A DNA stretch of 64,000 nucleotides from the NCBI RefSeq assembly GCF_010729105.1, contig NZ_AP022573.1, positions 5,084,001-5,148,000 on the forward strand, given 5' to 3'. Of the stretch, positions 28,214 to 37,290 are shown piece after piece. Numbering within the stretch: the first letter of the stretch is position 1; every line of letters begins with the position of its first letter. The position numbers and the translations under genes are program-made. The notes under the pieces are model-generated. The model was not told where the DNA came from. It saw only the letters and a list, made by a program, of their open reading frames with translations, and made no database searches. This DNA comes from Mycobacterium saskatchewanense (GTDB taxonomy: Bacteria > Actinomycetota > Actinomycetes > Mycobacteriales > Mycobacteriaceae).

Positions 28214-28870
28214 ATGACCACTTTCCCCCTCATTGACGACGACCGCGCCATCGCCACGGCATGCGACGCGGGTTGGCAGCGCAGCGCCGAGTGGGCGCGG
28301 CGGCTGGCCTGGATCGGCCTGGGCGTGGTGCTCGTCGAGGGCGTCGTCGGCCTGTGGCAGGGGATGGCCGTCGGGTCCGTCGCACTGACCGGATGGGCGC
28401 TCGGCGGTGCGGCCGAGGCGCTGGCGAGCGCGATGGTGGTGTGGCGCTTCACCGGAACGCGGGCCGCTTCGCCGCTGGCCGAGCGGCGCGCGCAACAGGG
28501 CGTCGCGGTGTCGTTCTGGCTGACCGCCCCGTACATTGCGGTCGAATCCGTTCGCGAGCTGGCCGGTCGGCACCACGCCGAGACGTCGCTGATCGGCATC
28601 GGGCTCACGGTCGCCGGCTTGCTGCTCATGCCAATTCTCGGCCGGGCCAACCGCCGCCTGGGCGCGCAACTGGACTCGGGAGCCACCGAGGCCGAGGGAA
28701 TGCAGAACTACCTGTGCGGCGCGCAGGCCGCCGGCGTGCTGATCACCCTTGCGCTGACGGGGTTTTGGCCGGGCGGTTGGTGGGTCGATCCCGCGGTGGG
28801 TCTCGGGATCGCCGGCGTCGCGGCCTGGGAGGGTGTCCGCGCCTGGCGCGGGCACGGCTGCGGCTGCTGA
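28214..28870 (+). CDS. Cation-diffusion-facilitator-like membrane protein
   Basis: 218 residues with about six hydrophobic segments. The WALGGAAEALASAMVVWRFTG stretch and the WWVDPAVGLGIAGVAAWEG end resemble CDF-type transporters, but the usual HxxxD metal-site motif in helix 2 and the C-terminal cytosolic domain are missing. It ends in HGCGC, a possible metal-binding tail. It converges on the PPE gene with 4 bp between stops. Transport of a divalent metal is possible but not shown. Confidence 0.7.
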   Translation: MTTFPLIDDDRAIATACDAGWQRSAEWARRLAWIGLGVVLVEGVVGLWQGMAVGSVALTGWALGGAAEALASAMVVWRFTGTRAASPLAERRAQQGVAVSFWLTAPYIAVESVRELAGRHHAETSLIGIGLTVAGLLLMPILGRANRRLGAQLDSGATEAEGMQNYLCGAQAAGVLITLALTGFWPGGWWVDPAVGLGIAGVAAWEGVRAWRGHGCGC

Positions 28871-28874
28871 GGCG

Positions 28875-30449
28875 TCAGCCAGGGGCCGGGATCATCGGCA
28901 TGGGCGGACCGGTCCCGTCGTCGGGGAGGGTGGTGAGCCCCCGCGCTGCGGCAGCGGTCCGGCCGCGCACGATCCCGGCGCGACCCGGTGCGCCCGCGCC
29001 CCGATCGGCCTCCCATGACGCGGGTTCGGCATCCATGTACTCGTAGCCGCGGCCGGGCCGGCTGAACTGCGCGCGCCTTCGCCGGCGGGACCGCGTCCGC
29101 TCGCCGGCGGCCGCAGCGGCGGCTGGGGCGGCGGCGACGTCGGGTTCGGGCGCCTTCCTCTTGGCGCCGGTGCTCGCAGGCGCCGGAGCAGGCATGCCGA
29201 AACCGCCCGCCAGATAGGGGAACGGCGCCGGACCGGGCCCGGGCGGCGTGGCCGGGGCGGTCGGCGCCGCGGCCGGGGCGGGCGTGGGCGCCGGGGCCGG
29301 TGCCCCAGCCGCCGCTGCGGGGACCGGGGCCGAGAAGTGCGGCGGCGGAGCGGGACTCGGCACAGGCGCGAACGCCGCGGGCGGCGCCGTGGCCGGCACC
29401 AGCGCCGGGTGCGCCAACCCGGCCAGTCCGGCCAGTCCGGCCAAGCCGCCGAGCGCGCCCACCGGGGCGGCCAGCAGGGGAAGCGCGGTCGACAGCAACA
29501 GCGGCGTCGTGGTGGCCACGAAGTACACGTACTGCAGGATCTGGTTGGTCAGGTCGAGGACGCACTCGATCAGGTAGACGATCGTCGCGAAGATCAGCAG
29601 CGGAGTGTTGTTCCCGGCGGCCGCCACCAGGCCCGGATATCCGGCCGCGTACAGTCCCGGCAACGAGAACAGCTGTTGGGTCGCGCCCAGCAGGGTCAGC
29701 GGTTGTCCCGTGGCGAAATCGGCGGGCGGGCTGAGGATGTAGTCGACGATCGACTGCAGGTTTCCCACGTTCTCGAAGGTCCAGAAAGGGCTGCCGAGGT
29801 AGTTCGTGAGGTCGGGCCCGAGGAGCTGCTGGATCAGCGTGTCCAGCCAGGTGAAGAAATCGAACACCGGATCCAACAGGGCGGTGGGGTCGAAGCCGGC
29901 CGACGCCGCGGCGGATCTCAGGATCGGGGGAGCCGCGGCGGTCCGCGGCGCGGACGCCACCGCCGCGGCCGCAACGGCCTGATAGGTGGCCATCACGGTG
30001 GCCGCCTGGGCCCACATCCGCCCGTAATCCGCCTCGTTGACCGCGATCGGAATCGTGTTGAGGCCGAAGAAGTTCGTGGCCACCAACACGGCATGGGCGG
30101 CGTGGTTGGCGGCCAGCTCGCCGAGCGTCGGCATCGCCGCGAGCGCGCCGGTGTAGGCGGCGGCCGCGGTTTCGTGGCGCGCCGCCGTCCCCGCGCTGTC
30201 GGCGGCCGCCCGCGTCAGCCACGCCAGGTACGGCCCGTGCGCGGCGACATAGGACTCGGCGGCCGGCCCGGCCCAGGCGGCGCGGGCGGCGGCCAGCTGC
30301 GCGGCCAGCTCGTCGGCCGCCTGCAGATAGGCGCCGCTGAGCGCGTTCCACGCCTGGGCGGCCTCCAGCATCGGGCCCGGCCCCGGGCCGGCGCTCAGCA
30401 GCGCCGAATGCACCTCGGGGGGTGAGCCCATCCAGATCGGGGCGGTCAT
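28875..30449 (-). CDS. PPE family protein, PPE2-like
   Basis: 524 residues from the ATG at 30447-30449 (MTAPIWMGSPPEVHSALLS), the conserved PPE start. The ~180-residue PPE helical domain has WAGPAAESY (WxG-like) and FFGLNTIPIAVNEADY. A hydrophobic Ala/Pro-rich middle follows, then two basic clusters (KRK at 430-432, RSRRRRR at 453-459) and a GRGYEYMDAEPASW tail. PPE2 (Rv0256c) of M. tuberculosis is similar in length, lies behind a cobalamin riboswitch and is reported to have a C-terminal nuclear localisation signal. The riboswitch here and the basic clusters support PPE2 orthology. No PE partner or cob gene follows it. Confidence 0.85.
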   Translation of the reverse strand: MTAPIWMGSPPEVHSALLSAGPGPGPMLEAAQAWNALSGAYLQAADELAAQLAAARAAWAGPAAESYVAAHGPYLAWLTRAAADSAGTAARHETAAAAYTGALAAMPTLGELAANHAAHAVLVATNFFGLNTIPIAVNEADYGRMWAQAATVMATYQAVAAAAVASAPRTAAAPPILRSAAASAGFDPTALLDPVFDFFTWLDTLIQQLLGPDLTNYLGSPFWTFENVGNLQSIVDYILSPPADFATGQPLTLLGATQQLFSLPGLYAAGYPGLVAAAGNNTPLLIFATIVYLIECVLDLTNQILQYVYFVATTTPLLLSTALPLLAAPVGALGGLAGLAGLAGLAHPALVPATAPPAAFAPVPSPAPPPHFSAPVPAAAAGAPAPAPTPAPAAAPTAPATPPGPGPAPFPYLAGGFGMPAPAPASTGAKRKAPEPDVAAAPAAAAAAGERTRSRRRRRAQFSRPGRGYEYMDAEPASWEADRGAGAPGRAGIVRGRTAAAARGLTTLPDDGTGPPMPMIPAPG

Positions 30450-30615
30450 TGCGACCACCGGCCGGGCTCGGTACGTCGGCAGACGCTGCGGCGGCGGCCG
30501 GGTGCGAACACCCCAGGCGCGGCGGCGGCAAGGCGCGGCCGGGCGGCCACCCATGGCGGATGCGGCATGGGGGTGAGTCAGCTCTCTCGGGGTACTCCGC
30601 CCCGGGTCGCAGGAT

Positions 30616-30752
30616 GCGACGACGCGAGTGTCCTGGCTCTCGGATCGCCGCTCGCCTCGCCTTCCAGCTTGCGCCGTGGCAGATGAGGGTCGCTCCCCGA
30701 TGACAGTGGCGGGACCGCGCCGGATTCACACCGGCTTCCTGCATCGTCGTCG
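30616..30752 (-). promoter_or_regulatory. Cobalamin (B12) riboswitch upstream of the PPE2-like gene
   Basis: Read on the minus strand, the RNA has GGAAGCCGGTG...AATCCGGCGCGGTCCCGCCACTGT, then GGGAGCGACC, a CTGCCAC segment and the B12 box GAGAGCCAGGACACTCGCG. The ends can pair as the closing stem (GCGACGACGA near 30752 with CGTCGTCGC near 30616). The order and motifs match the cobalamin riboswitch core. The following ~166 bases to the PPE start (30450-30615) would hold the expression platform; no clear terminator was identified there. Confidence 0.85.
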
Positions 30753-30882
30753 CCTTACGGGCGACAGTATCGCACGGTGACCGTAGATCCCGCCGCCCAG
30801 ATTGCCGCAGTGGTAGCGGTCGGGCGGGTTCGGCGACCCTGACGGCGATCTCGACGACGCCCTAGCGGCGCGACCGGTGCCG

Positions 30883-33800
30883 CTAGGGGATGGGCAGGTC
30901 CGGGCAAGCCGGGATGTACTCGATGTCCGGCGAAACCCAGACGGGCCATTGCTCTTTGCTCATGTTGGTGGTCAATATGGCGCACATCGCCTCGGCGGCG
31001 TCCGGGGGCGGGTCGTCGCGCACGTCGGAGGCGCACCACAGCCGCGAGGTGCCGTCCTGGCTGCACGAGGCCAGGCGCCGGCCGTCCGGGCTGAACGCCA
31101 CACCGTACACCGCGTCGGTGTGCCCGCGCAGCGTCTCGCTGGTGGCCCCCTCCCAGATGCGCAGCGTGCCGTCGTAGCTGGCGGTGGCCAGGCGCTGCCC
31201 GTCGGGACTGAACGACACATCGCGCACAACGTCGGTGTGCCCGGCGAGCGGGTCTCCGAGCGGCTCGCCGCTGAGCGGATCCCAGAAGCGCACCGTCTGG
31301 TCGCGGCTCCCACTCGCCAGCCGTCGGCCGTCGGGGCTGAACGCCACCACCCACACCGTTTCGCCGTGCCCGGTCAGGGCGTTGCCAACCGCGCAGCCGC
31401 TGACCGGGTCCCAGACCCGCACCGTCCGGTCCCCGCCACCGCTGGCCAGCAGCCCGTCGGGGCTGAATGCGACGCTGTAGACGATGCCGGCGTGGCCGGT
31501 CAGCGGGTCGCCGATGGGCTCACCGGTCGCCACGTCCCAGACCCGCACCGTCCGGTCGTCGCCTGCGCTGGCCACCCATCGTCCGTCGCGGCTGAATGCG
31601 ACGCCGTACACGACGCCGGCGTGGCCGGTCAGCGGCCGGCCGACCGGCTCGCCGGTTTCCGCGTCCCACACGCGCACCGTCCGGTCACCGCCCGCACTTC
31701 CCAGCCAGCGCCCGTCCGGACTGAACGCCACACCCTGCACCCGCACGTCGTGGCCGGCCAGCGGCCGGCCGACCGGCTGGCCGGTGACCGCGTCCCAGAT
31801 CCGTATCAGTGCGTCGTCGCCGGCGCCGGCGATGCGCTGTCCGTCGGGCCGGATCGCCAGGCCCAGCAACGGCTTGCCGGCATCCATGATCTTCAGCGTC
31901 CCGGGCCGCAGCGCCAGCGCCTCGGCGATCGGGACGTTGTCGGGCTCCGAGGCGATGGCGCGGGCAGCGAGCAGCTGTTGGAAGGCGCCGGCATCACCGC
32001 CCGGGATGGTCTGCGCCATCATCGCTTTCGCCTCGATGACGAGCCGGCGCGCGACCGCGTCGTAGTGGCGGCGCCGCTCGATCTCGAGTTTGTCCTCCTC
32101 GCAATGCCGGGAGGCGGCGAGGTACTCGGCCGCGGCGGCGAGCCGCTCGGCGAAACCTGGCCTAACGGCCACCTTTTCGGCCGCCGCGAGCCGCGATCCG
32201 CCCAGCAGCCAGGATTCGTCGCGTCCGTGCCGGTCCCATGCGGCAGCCGATCGCTCGAGATCGGTTGCGGCCGCGAGGTTCTGGCGCTCGTCCTCCAGCC
32301 AGTGGGACAGCTCGTCCCATTGGCGCAGCAGGCTTTCCAGCGCGACTTCCACAACCACCTCGCTGCCCCGGCGGTCGCGAACAAGCAGCCGCTTCTCCAC
32401 GAATGCGTCGATCAGGGAACGGCTTTCGGCGGGCAACTCGGACTCCAACGCCACCCGGCGCAGCGCTTTGTCGTTGTCGGGGTTGATCGAGGCAAGCCAG
32501 GGGATGAACGCCGAACGCAGCAACTCCAGAGCGGTGTCGCGATCGCGGGGGTCGGCCGACAAGATGTCTTCGATCTGGTTGTTGACGACGTTGGGCATCC
32601 CGCCCATCGCTTGGTAATGGTCGGAGGTGATCTCCTCGGCGGTGCCGTAATCGGTGTAGAGCCGCTGCAGGGTGAGCGCCAGCAGGGGCAACGTGTCGGC
32701 ACCCCCGCCGGCGTCGGTGACCAGCCGATCGACCAGGTCATCGGCGATGGCGAGGTGATCGCCCGCCTCGGACGCCCGGGCGGCGGGACCCCGGATGACG
32801 CCCGGAAAGTGGTGCTGCGGCATCGTTTTGAGGTCGTTGAACAGGTCGGTGCCGATGCCGTCGAGGGCCGGATGGCTCTGCATCGCCTCGTAGCGGTCGG
32901 TGCGGATGGTGGCCGCGACGATGAGCCGGCCGTCGTCGGTGTTGATGCGGGCGATCACGGCGGCCACCAGCTCGAGGAAGCGTGCCGCCTCCTGCGCGGT
33001 CTGTGCGGACACGGATTCGGCCGAGAAGAGTTCCTCCGCCTGATCCAGCGGCAGCACCAGCGTCGGCGCCTGGTGTTTGGCGTTGGCTTTGTAGGCCAGC
33101 CGCGCGGCGGCGGCGTCGCGTATCTCGAGCAACAGCTCGCAGACCCGACCCACGTCCGGCTCGCGGCAGATCGTCTTGATCTCGCCGAACGTCGGGGCGC
33201 CGGCCAGGCCCAGCTCCCGGCGCGCCGTGTGAATCGCCGCGGCCAGACCGCTCTCACCGGTGAGCGCGTTGCGTCCCGGGCGCACGATGCCCAGCACCGC
33301 GAAGTTGCGGTCGTCACGCTGCAGGCGGGGGATCAGCCCCGCGCGGAGGAACGACGACTTGCCGCTGCCCGAGGGGCCCAGGACGACGAACAACGACTTG
33401 ACGCCGGCGAAGCGCATCTTGCGCAGCTCGTCGGTGCCGTGCATGATCGCGGCGTTGCGCCCGAAGAACACGCCTGCGTCGATGTCTTCGAAGGGTTCCC
33501 AGCCGCGATACGGGGCGCGGTCGGGGTCCCTGCGCGGCGGCCAGACGAAGTTCTCCGGCCCGATCCCGGTGCCCTCGATCGCCTTCTTGAGCTGGTCGAG
33601 CGACGCGGCGTTGAACAGCACCGGAGCACCCGCCGCGGTCGTGATCTCGGTCGTCGGGCCGGGCGCGAACAGGTCGCAGCGCTGCCACTCGGCGGTGATG
33701 TCCGAGTCGCCGGTGTCCTCGAGTCGCGCGACGAGGATCTGCTTGCCCAGCGTCTCGGCGGTGCGGTATTCGGTCTTGCACTCGGGTGAGCTTCCCCAGG

Positions 33801-34011
33801 CATGGGATACGAGGCAGATGACGGCCTCGCAGCGCTCGTTGGCCTGGCGCAGCGCGTCCTTCCACCGCCGGCCCGGCGCCAGACCCGAGTCTTCGGCGAT
33901 ATCGAGGAAAATCTCGCTCACCAGCTCGGGGCGCTGATCGATCAGCCATTGGCGTAGCGCCGCCGCCTCGGTGTTGTCCTTGCTGGAATGGCTCAGGAAG
34001 ATCCGCGGCAT
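30883..34011 (-). CDS. TIR-STAND NTPase-WD40 protein, possible NADase/immune effector
   Basis: 1042 residues from the ATG at 34011 (MPRIFLSHSS); a TTG three codons earlier is less likely. Residues 1-150 are a TIR domain (RIFLSHSSKD; VSHAWGSSPECKTEYRTAE, with Glu81 at the catalytic position of TIR NADases). FFGRNAAI leads into a STAND-type NTPase with Walker A GPSGSGKSS (212-220) and Walker B LVLPLDQAEELF (about 318-329). A helical region follows, then seven WD40 repeats (minus strand, 31870 to about 31000; SPDGRRLASGS, TVRVWD), enough for one propeller. The WD40 part would sense and the TIR part act. It starts 48 bp after ctpC on the same strand, so read-through is possible. A signalling rather than defence role cannot be excluded. 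Confidence 0.9.
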   Translation of the reverse strand: MPRIFLSHSSKDNTEAAALRQWLIDQRPELVSEIFLDIAEDSGLAPGRRWKDALRQANERCEAVICLVSHAWGSSPECKTEYRTAETLGKQILVARLEDTGDSDITAEWQRCDLFAPGPTTEITTAAGAPVLFNAASLDQLKKAIEGTGIGPENFVWPPRRDPDRAPYRGWEPFEDIDAGVFFGRNAAIMHGTDELRKMRFAGVKSLFVVLGPSGSGKSSFLRAGLIPRLQRDDRNFAVLGIVRPGRNALTGESGLAAAIHTARRELGLAGAPTFGEIKTICREPDVGRVCELLLEIRDAAAARLAYKANAKHQAPTLVLPLDQAEELFSAESVSAQTAQEAARFLELVAAVIARINTDDGRLIVAATIRTDRYEAMQSHPALDGIGTDLFNDLKTMPQHHFPGVIRGPAARASEAGDHLAIADDLVDRLVTDAGGGADTLPLLALTLQRLYTDYGTAEEITSDHYQAMGGMPNVVNNQIEDILSADPRDRDTALELLRSAFIPWLASINPDNDKALRRVALESELPAESRSLIDAFVEKRLLVRDRRGSEVVVEVALESLLRQWDELSHWLEDERQNLAAATDLERSAAAWDRHGRDESWLLGGSRLAAAEKVAVRPGFAERLAAAAEYLAASRHCEEDKLEIERRRHYDAVARRLVIEAKAMMAQTIPGGDAGAFQQLLAARAIASEPDNVPIAEALALRPGTLKIMDAGKPLLGLAIRPDGQRIAGAGDDALIRIWDAVTGQPVGRPLAGHDVRVQGVAFSPDGRWLGSAGGDRTVRVWDAETGEPVGRPLTGHAGVVYGVAFSRDGRWVASAGDDRTVRVWDVATGEPIGDPLTGHAGIVYSVAFSPDGLLASGGGDRTVRVWDPVSGCAVGNALTGHGETVWVVAFSPDGRRLASGSRDQTVRFWDPLSGEPLGDPLAGHTDVVRDVSFSPDGQRLATASYDGTLRIWEGATSETLRGHTDAVYGVAFSPDGRRLASCSQDGTSRLWCASDVRDDPPPDAAEAMCAILTTNMSKEQWPVWVSPDIEYIPACPDLPIP

Positions 34012-34059
34012 GCTGGTCAATCCCTAACGTGGGCACGCGACGTGGGTTGGGAGGTCAGT

Positions 34060-36192
34060 CTAGTCCAGCCGATAGCGGATCAGCCGCGAACTGTTGGCCA
34101 CGACCGCCACCGACGACGCGTTGTGCAGGACCGCGGCCAGGACGGGGGACAGTGCGCCGCCCGCGCCGATGATCAGCCCGGCGGCGTTGACGGCGATGGA
34201 CATTCCGTAGTTCTCCCGGATGACGTCGACGGCCCGGGCGCCCAGGTCGCGCACGTCGAGCAGGCGGTGCAGGTCGTCGTTGGCCAGCGCTACGTCCGCG
34301 GTCTCGACGGCGACGTCGGTTCCGGCCAAACCCATGGCGATCCCGATGTCGGCGGCGGCCAGCGCGGGTGCGTCGTTGATGCCGTCGCCGACCATGCCGA
34401 CGACGAAACCCTCGCCCTGCAGCTCGCGCACCACCTCGAGCTTGTCCTCCGGCATCACCTCGGCGCGCCACTCGTCGATGCCGAGCTCGGTCGCTACCAC
34501 CTCGGCGATCTCGGGATGGTCGCCGGTGAGCATCACGATTCGGCGAATCCCGTTGGCGCGCAGCTCTTTCAGCACTTCGGCCGCCTCGGGCCGCACTTCG
34601 TCGCGCAGGCTGATCAGCCCCACCAACTTGCCGTCCACGGCCAGCAGCAGCGGCGTCTCGGCCTGGCGCCGCAGCCTGTGCACCCACTCCTGTGCCCTCT
34701 TGGAGACCCTGACCTTTTCGGCGCTCAGCAGCGACGGGCTGCCCAGCAGCAGGGTGCGTCCGTCGGCCCAGGTGCGCATGCCCAGGCCCACCAGAACCTC
34801 GCACTCCTCGTGCGGCGGGATGCTGATGTGACGCTCCTCGGTCGAGCGGACGACCGCCTCGGCCAGCGGGTGACGGGAATGGATTTCGGAGCTGGCCGCA
34901 TACGCGAGCACCTGCTCGGGTTCCCAATCCTTGTGCATGGCAACGATATTGGTGACCACCGGACGACCGACGGTCAGCGTCCCGGTCTTGTCGAACACGA
35001 TCGCGTCGACCTGGCCCGCCTGCTCGAGGTGTGAACCGCCCTTGATCAGGATGCCGCGGCGCGCGCCGTTGCCGATCGCGGCGCTGATCGCGGTCGGCGT
35101 CGCCAGGCCGACCGCACACGGGCAGGCGATCAGCAGCATGGTCATCGCGCGGCGGACGTCCCCGGTGACGAGCAGGGTCAGGGCCGACACCACAAACGAG
35201 GTGGGAACGAAACGCCGGGAGAAGTTTTCGCCGACAGTCTGGATGGGAGCCCGGTCGTGCTGGGCCTCCTCGACGCGGCTGATGATGCGCCCGATGGTGG
35301 TCTGGTTGCCGACGGCGTGGGCGCGCACCACCAGGCGCCCGCGCACCACGACCGAGCCGGCGTGCACGTGCGATCCGACCGTGATGCTGACCGGCAGGTT
35401 CTCCCCGCTGATCGCCGACTGGTCGACGATCGCCTCGCCGTCGACCACCTCCCCGTCCACCGGTATCGCGACGTGGTCGTGGACGATCACCTCGTCCCCG
35501 ATCTCCACGCTGTCGATGGGGACCTGAACTTCGCTGTCCGCCAAGCGGATCCATGCGGTGTCCTGGCTGCCGCGCAGCAGCTCGGAGATGGCGCGCCGGG
35601 TTCGGCGCAGGGTCAGGTCCTGCAGGTACTCGCCGATGTTCAGCAACCACAGCACGGTCAGGGCGACCACATTCTCGCGCAGCACCAGGCTCGCCACGGT
35701 CGCGGCCGAGACCAGCGCGTCGGTGCCGGCCCGGCCGGAACGCAGGGAACGCAGGGCCCCCCGCAGGAACGGGTAGCCGGTGAAGACGGTGACGCCGGTG
35801 GCGAACAGCCGGCCGCTCGGACCCAGCAGCGGCGGGCGCGCGAACACGTAGCGCCGCACGCCCAGCAGGGCGAGCGCCGCCCCGCCGATCACCATGCGCA
35901 GCACGTCGCCGTTGCGGATCTCCTCCGAATGCGGCGCGCGCGCCGGGATCAGCTCGGCGGCGACGCGGGCCGCGGCGCCGATCGCGGCGAGCACCGCCGA
36001 GCGGTCGCACCGCCGGGGCGAGTACCAGACGACGACCGATCCGGTGCGCGGGTAGGCGTGCACGGCGCGCACCCCGGGCTCCTTGGCGACGGCCTCTTCG
36101 ACCGCGACCGCGCGCCGGGGATCGCGCCGCACCCAGTCGACGGACACCCGCATACGCCCGGCGGCATCGGAAATCACCTGGTCGGGGGACAT
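34060..36192 (-). CDS. ctpC: CtpC, P1B-type metal-exporting ATPase
   Basis: 710 residues. An HMA-like N-terminal domain lacks the CxxC site. Membrane helices, an SGE(N)LPV actuator motif, CPC at 357-359 in the transport helix and the phosphorylation site DKTGT at 401-405 follow, then TGD and GDGINDAPAL. In M. tuberculosis CtpC exports Mn/Zn and helps survive zinc in macrophages. It lies 10 bp after the Rv3269-type gene, as in M. tuberculosis. Confidence 0.95.
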   Translation of the reverse strand: MSPDQVISDAAGRMRVSVDWVRRDPRRAVAVEEAVAKEPGVRAVHAYPRTGSVVVWYSPRRCDRSAVLAAIGAAARVAAELIPARAPHSEEIRNGDVLRMVIGGAALALLGVRRYVFARPPLLGPSGRLFATGVTVFTGYPFLRGALRSLRSGRAGTDALVSAATVASLVLRENVVALTVLWLLNIGEYLQDLTLRRTRRAISELLRGSQDTAWIRLADSEVQVPIDSVEIGDEVIVHDHVAIPVDGEVVDGEAIVDQSAISGENLPVSITVGSHVHAGSVVVRGRLVVRAHAVGNQTTIGRIISRVEEAQHDRAPIQTVGENFSRRFVPTSFVVSALTLLVTGDVRRAMTMLLIACPCAVGLATPTAISAAIGNGARRGILIKGGSHLEQAGQVDAIVFDKTGTLTVGRPVVTNIVAMHKDWEPEQVLAYAASSEIHSRHPLAEAVVRSTEERHISIPPHEECEVLVGLGMRTWADGRTLLLGSPSLLSAEKVRVSKRAQEWVHRLRRQAETPLLLAVDGKLVGLISLRDEVRPEAAEVLKELRANGIRRIVMLTGDHPEIAEVVATELGIDEWRAEVMPEDKLEVVRELQGEGFVVGMVGDGINDAPALAAADIGIAMGLAGTDVAVETADVALANDDLHRLLDVRDLGARAVDVIRENYGMSIAVNAAGLIIGAGGALSPVLAAVLHNASSVAVVANSSRLIRYRLD

Positions 36193-36202
36193 GCCCGCCC
36201 GA

Positions 36203-36484
36203 TCAGTGCTCGTGGTCGTGAACCGGGGTGACCGACGGCGTAGGGGCCTCCTCGCCGATACGCTCGCGGGCCTCGGCCATGACGTCGGCGATCCTCAGCC
36301 GCGCCGACTCGGCGGCCTCCTCGGCCTTGCGCGTTCCGCGGAGCCCGAGCTCCGCCGCCGAAACCGCCGTCTCGTGCAGCGGCGCCTTGGCCACGGCCTT
36401 GCGCAGGAGTTCGTAGGCCGTCACCCCGGCCAGCCCGGTGACCACCGTCGTCGCCGCCTTGCCCAAGAGCCCGTACGCCGCCAT
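36203..36484 (-). CDS. Rv3269/PacL-like (DUF1490) small membrane metal chaperone
   Basis: 93 residues. One N-terminal hydrophobic helix (LLGKAATTVVTGLAGVTAYEL), a helical Ala/Glu-rich cytosolic part and a His-rich end (VHDHEH). This is the plan of PacL proteins, which dock on and load P-type ATPases such as CtpC with metal through the terminal His/Asp motif. Its position just upstream of ctpC fits. Confidence 0.9.
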   Translation of the reverse strand: MAAYGLLGKAATTVVTGLAGVTAYELLRKAVAKAPLHETAVSAAELGLRGTRKAEEAAESARLRIADVMAEARERIGEEAPTPSVTPVHDHEH

Positions 36485-36570
36485 CGTTCACCCTTCCCGT
36501 CCGGTCGTATTTGCCCGACGTTAACATCGAAATATTGCGATATCAATATGTATCGAGCAGGGATCACGGC

Positions 36571-37290
36571 TCAGAGAACCCGGGTGACCTTCTCGGTCTG
36601 GACCCGTCGCTCCAATGCGCCGGGGTCGGGATTGGCCACCTGCACCAGCGACGCGCCGACCGCCATGATCGACAGCAGGCCGTCGACCAGGTCGCCGGGC
36701 CGGTCCCACGACGCGCTGGAGAGCACCCGATCGGCCGACGTCAAACCCCGTGCCGCGGCGGCGGTTTGGCACTCGGCAAGCACCTCGTCGACCGAGTGCG
36801 CGGCCAGCGCGGGACCCGGCCGCGGCTCGGGCACGATCTGGTCGCCGTGCACCCGCACCGCGGTCGCGTAGTCGGTCACGCCGATCGGCAGGTCGGGAAC
36901 CGGGCGGCCGAACGGGTCCAGCGACAGCACCGCCACCTCGCCCCCTGCCACGACCTCGTCGGCCTCGTCGAGCCGCGCGGCCGTACACAGCGCGATATCG
37001 GCCGTTCCCGGTTCCAGGACGACCTCGGCGCCGATCCACCACACGCCGAACAGGACCGCCGCGGTCTGCCAATGCGCCGGCAACAGGATTGCCACCCGGC
37101 TGGCCGGCCCGGCGCCCAACTCGTCGCGCAGCAGGTTGCCCGTCTTGGCGGCCCAGTTGGCCAGCGTGACGGCGGACAGCTCGATGCGCTCGCCGGTCGC
37201 GTCGTCGTAGTAGGTGATGCGCGGGCCGACCGGGTCCGCCCGCAGCATCGGATCGAGGATGGCCGCGCTGAGGGTGCTCAGTTGATGCAC
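36571..37290 (-). CDS. Rv3268-type protein (TIGR03089 family)
   Basis: 239 residues. The N part looks like the first portion of an adenylate-forming enzyme (ITYYDDATGERIELSAVTLANWAAK; VAILLPAHWQTAAVLFGVWWIGA), but the protein ends long before the catalytic core. It is an isolated N-subdomain family seen in actinobacteria; activity as an acyl-AMP ligase is unlikely. It overlaps the 3' end of the LCP gene by 13 bp, indicating coupling. Confidence 0.85.
   Translation of the reverse strand: MHQLSTLSAAILDPMLRADPVGPRITYYDDATGERIELSAVTLANWAAKTGNLLRDELGAGPASRVAILLPAHWQTAAVLFGVWWIGAEVVLEPGTADIALCTAARLDEADEVVAGGEVAVLSLDPFGRPVPDLPIGVTDYATAVRVHGDQIVPEPRPGPALAAHSVDEVLAECQTAAAARGLTSADRVLSSASWDRPGDLVDGLLSIMAVGASLVQVANPDPGALERRVQTEKVTRVL

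Noticed and set aside
28708..30744. 678-codon minus-strand frame overlapping the PPE gene
   Set aside because: Its residue make-up is Arg/Gly/Ala-rich without domains; the overlapping frame encodes a clear PPE protein, and the frame runs through the riboswitch.
30877..33789. 970-codon plus-strand frame opposite the TIR-STAND gene
   Set aside because: Antisense shadow; the WD40 and TIR motifs are in the minus-strand frame.
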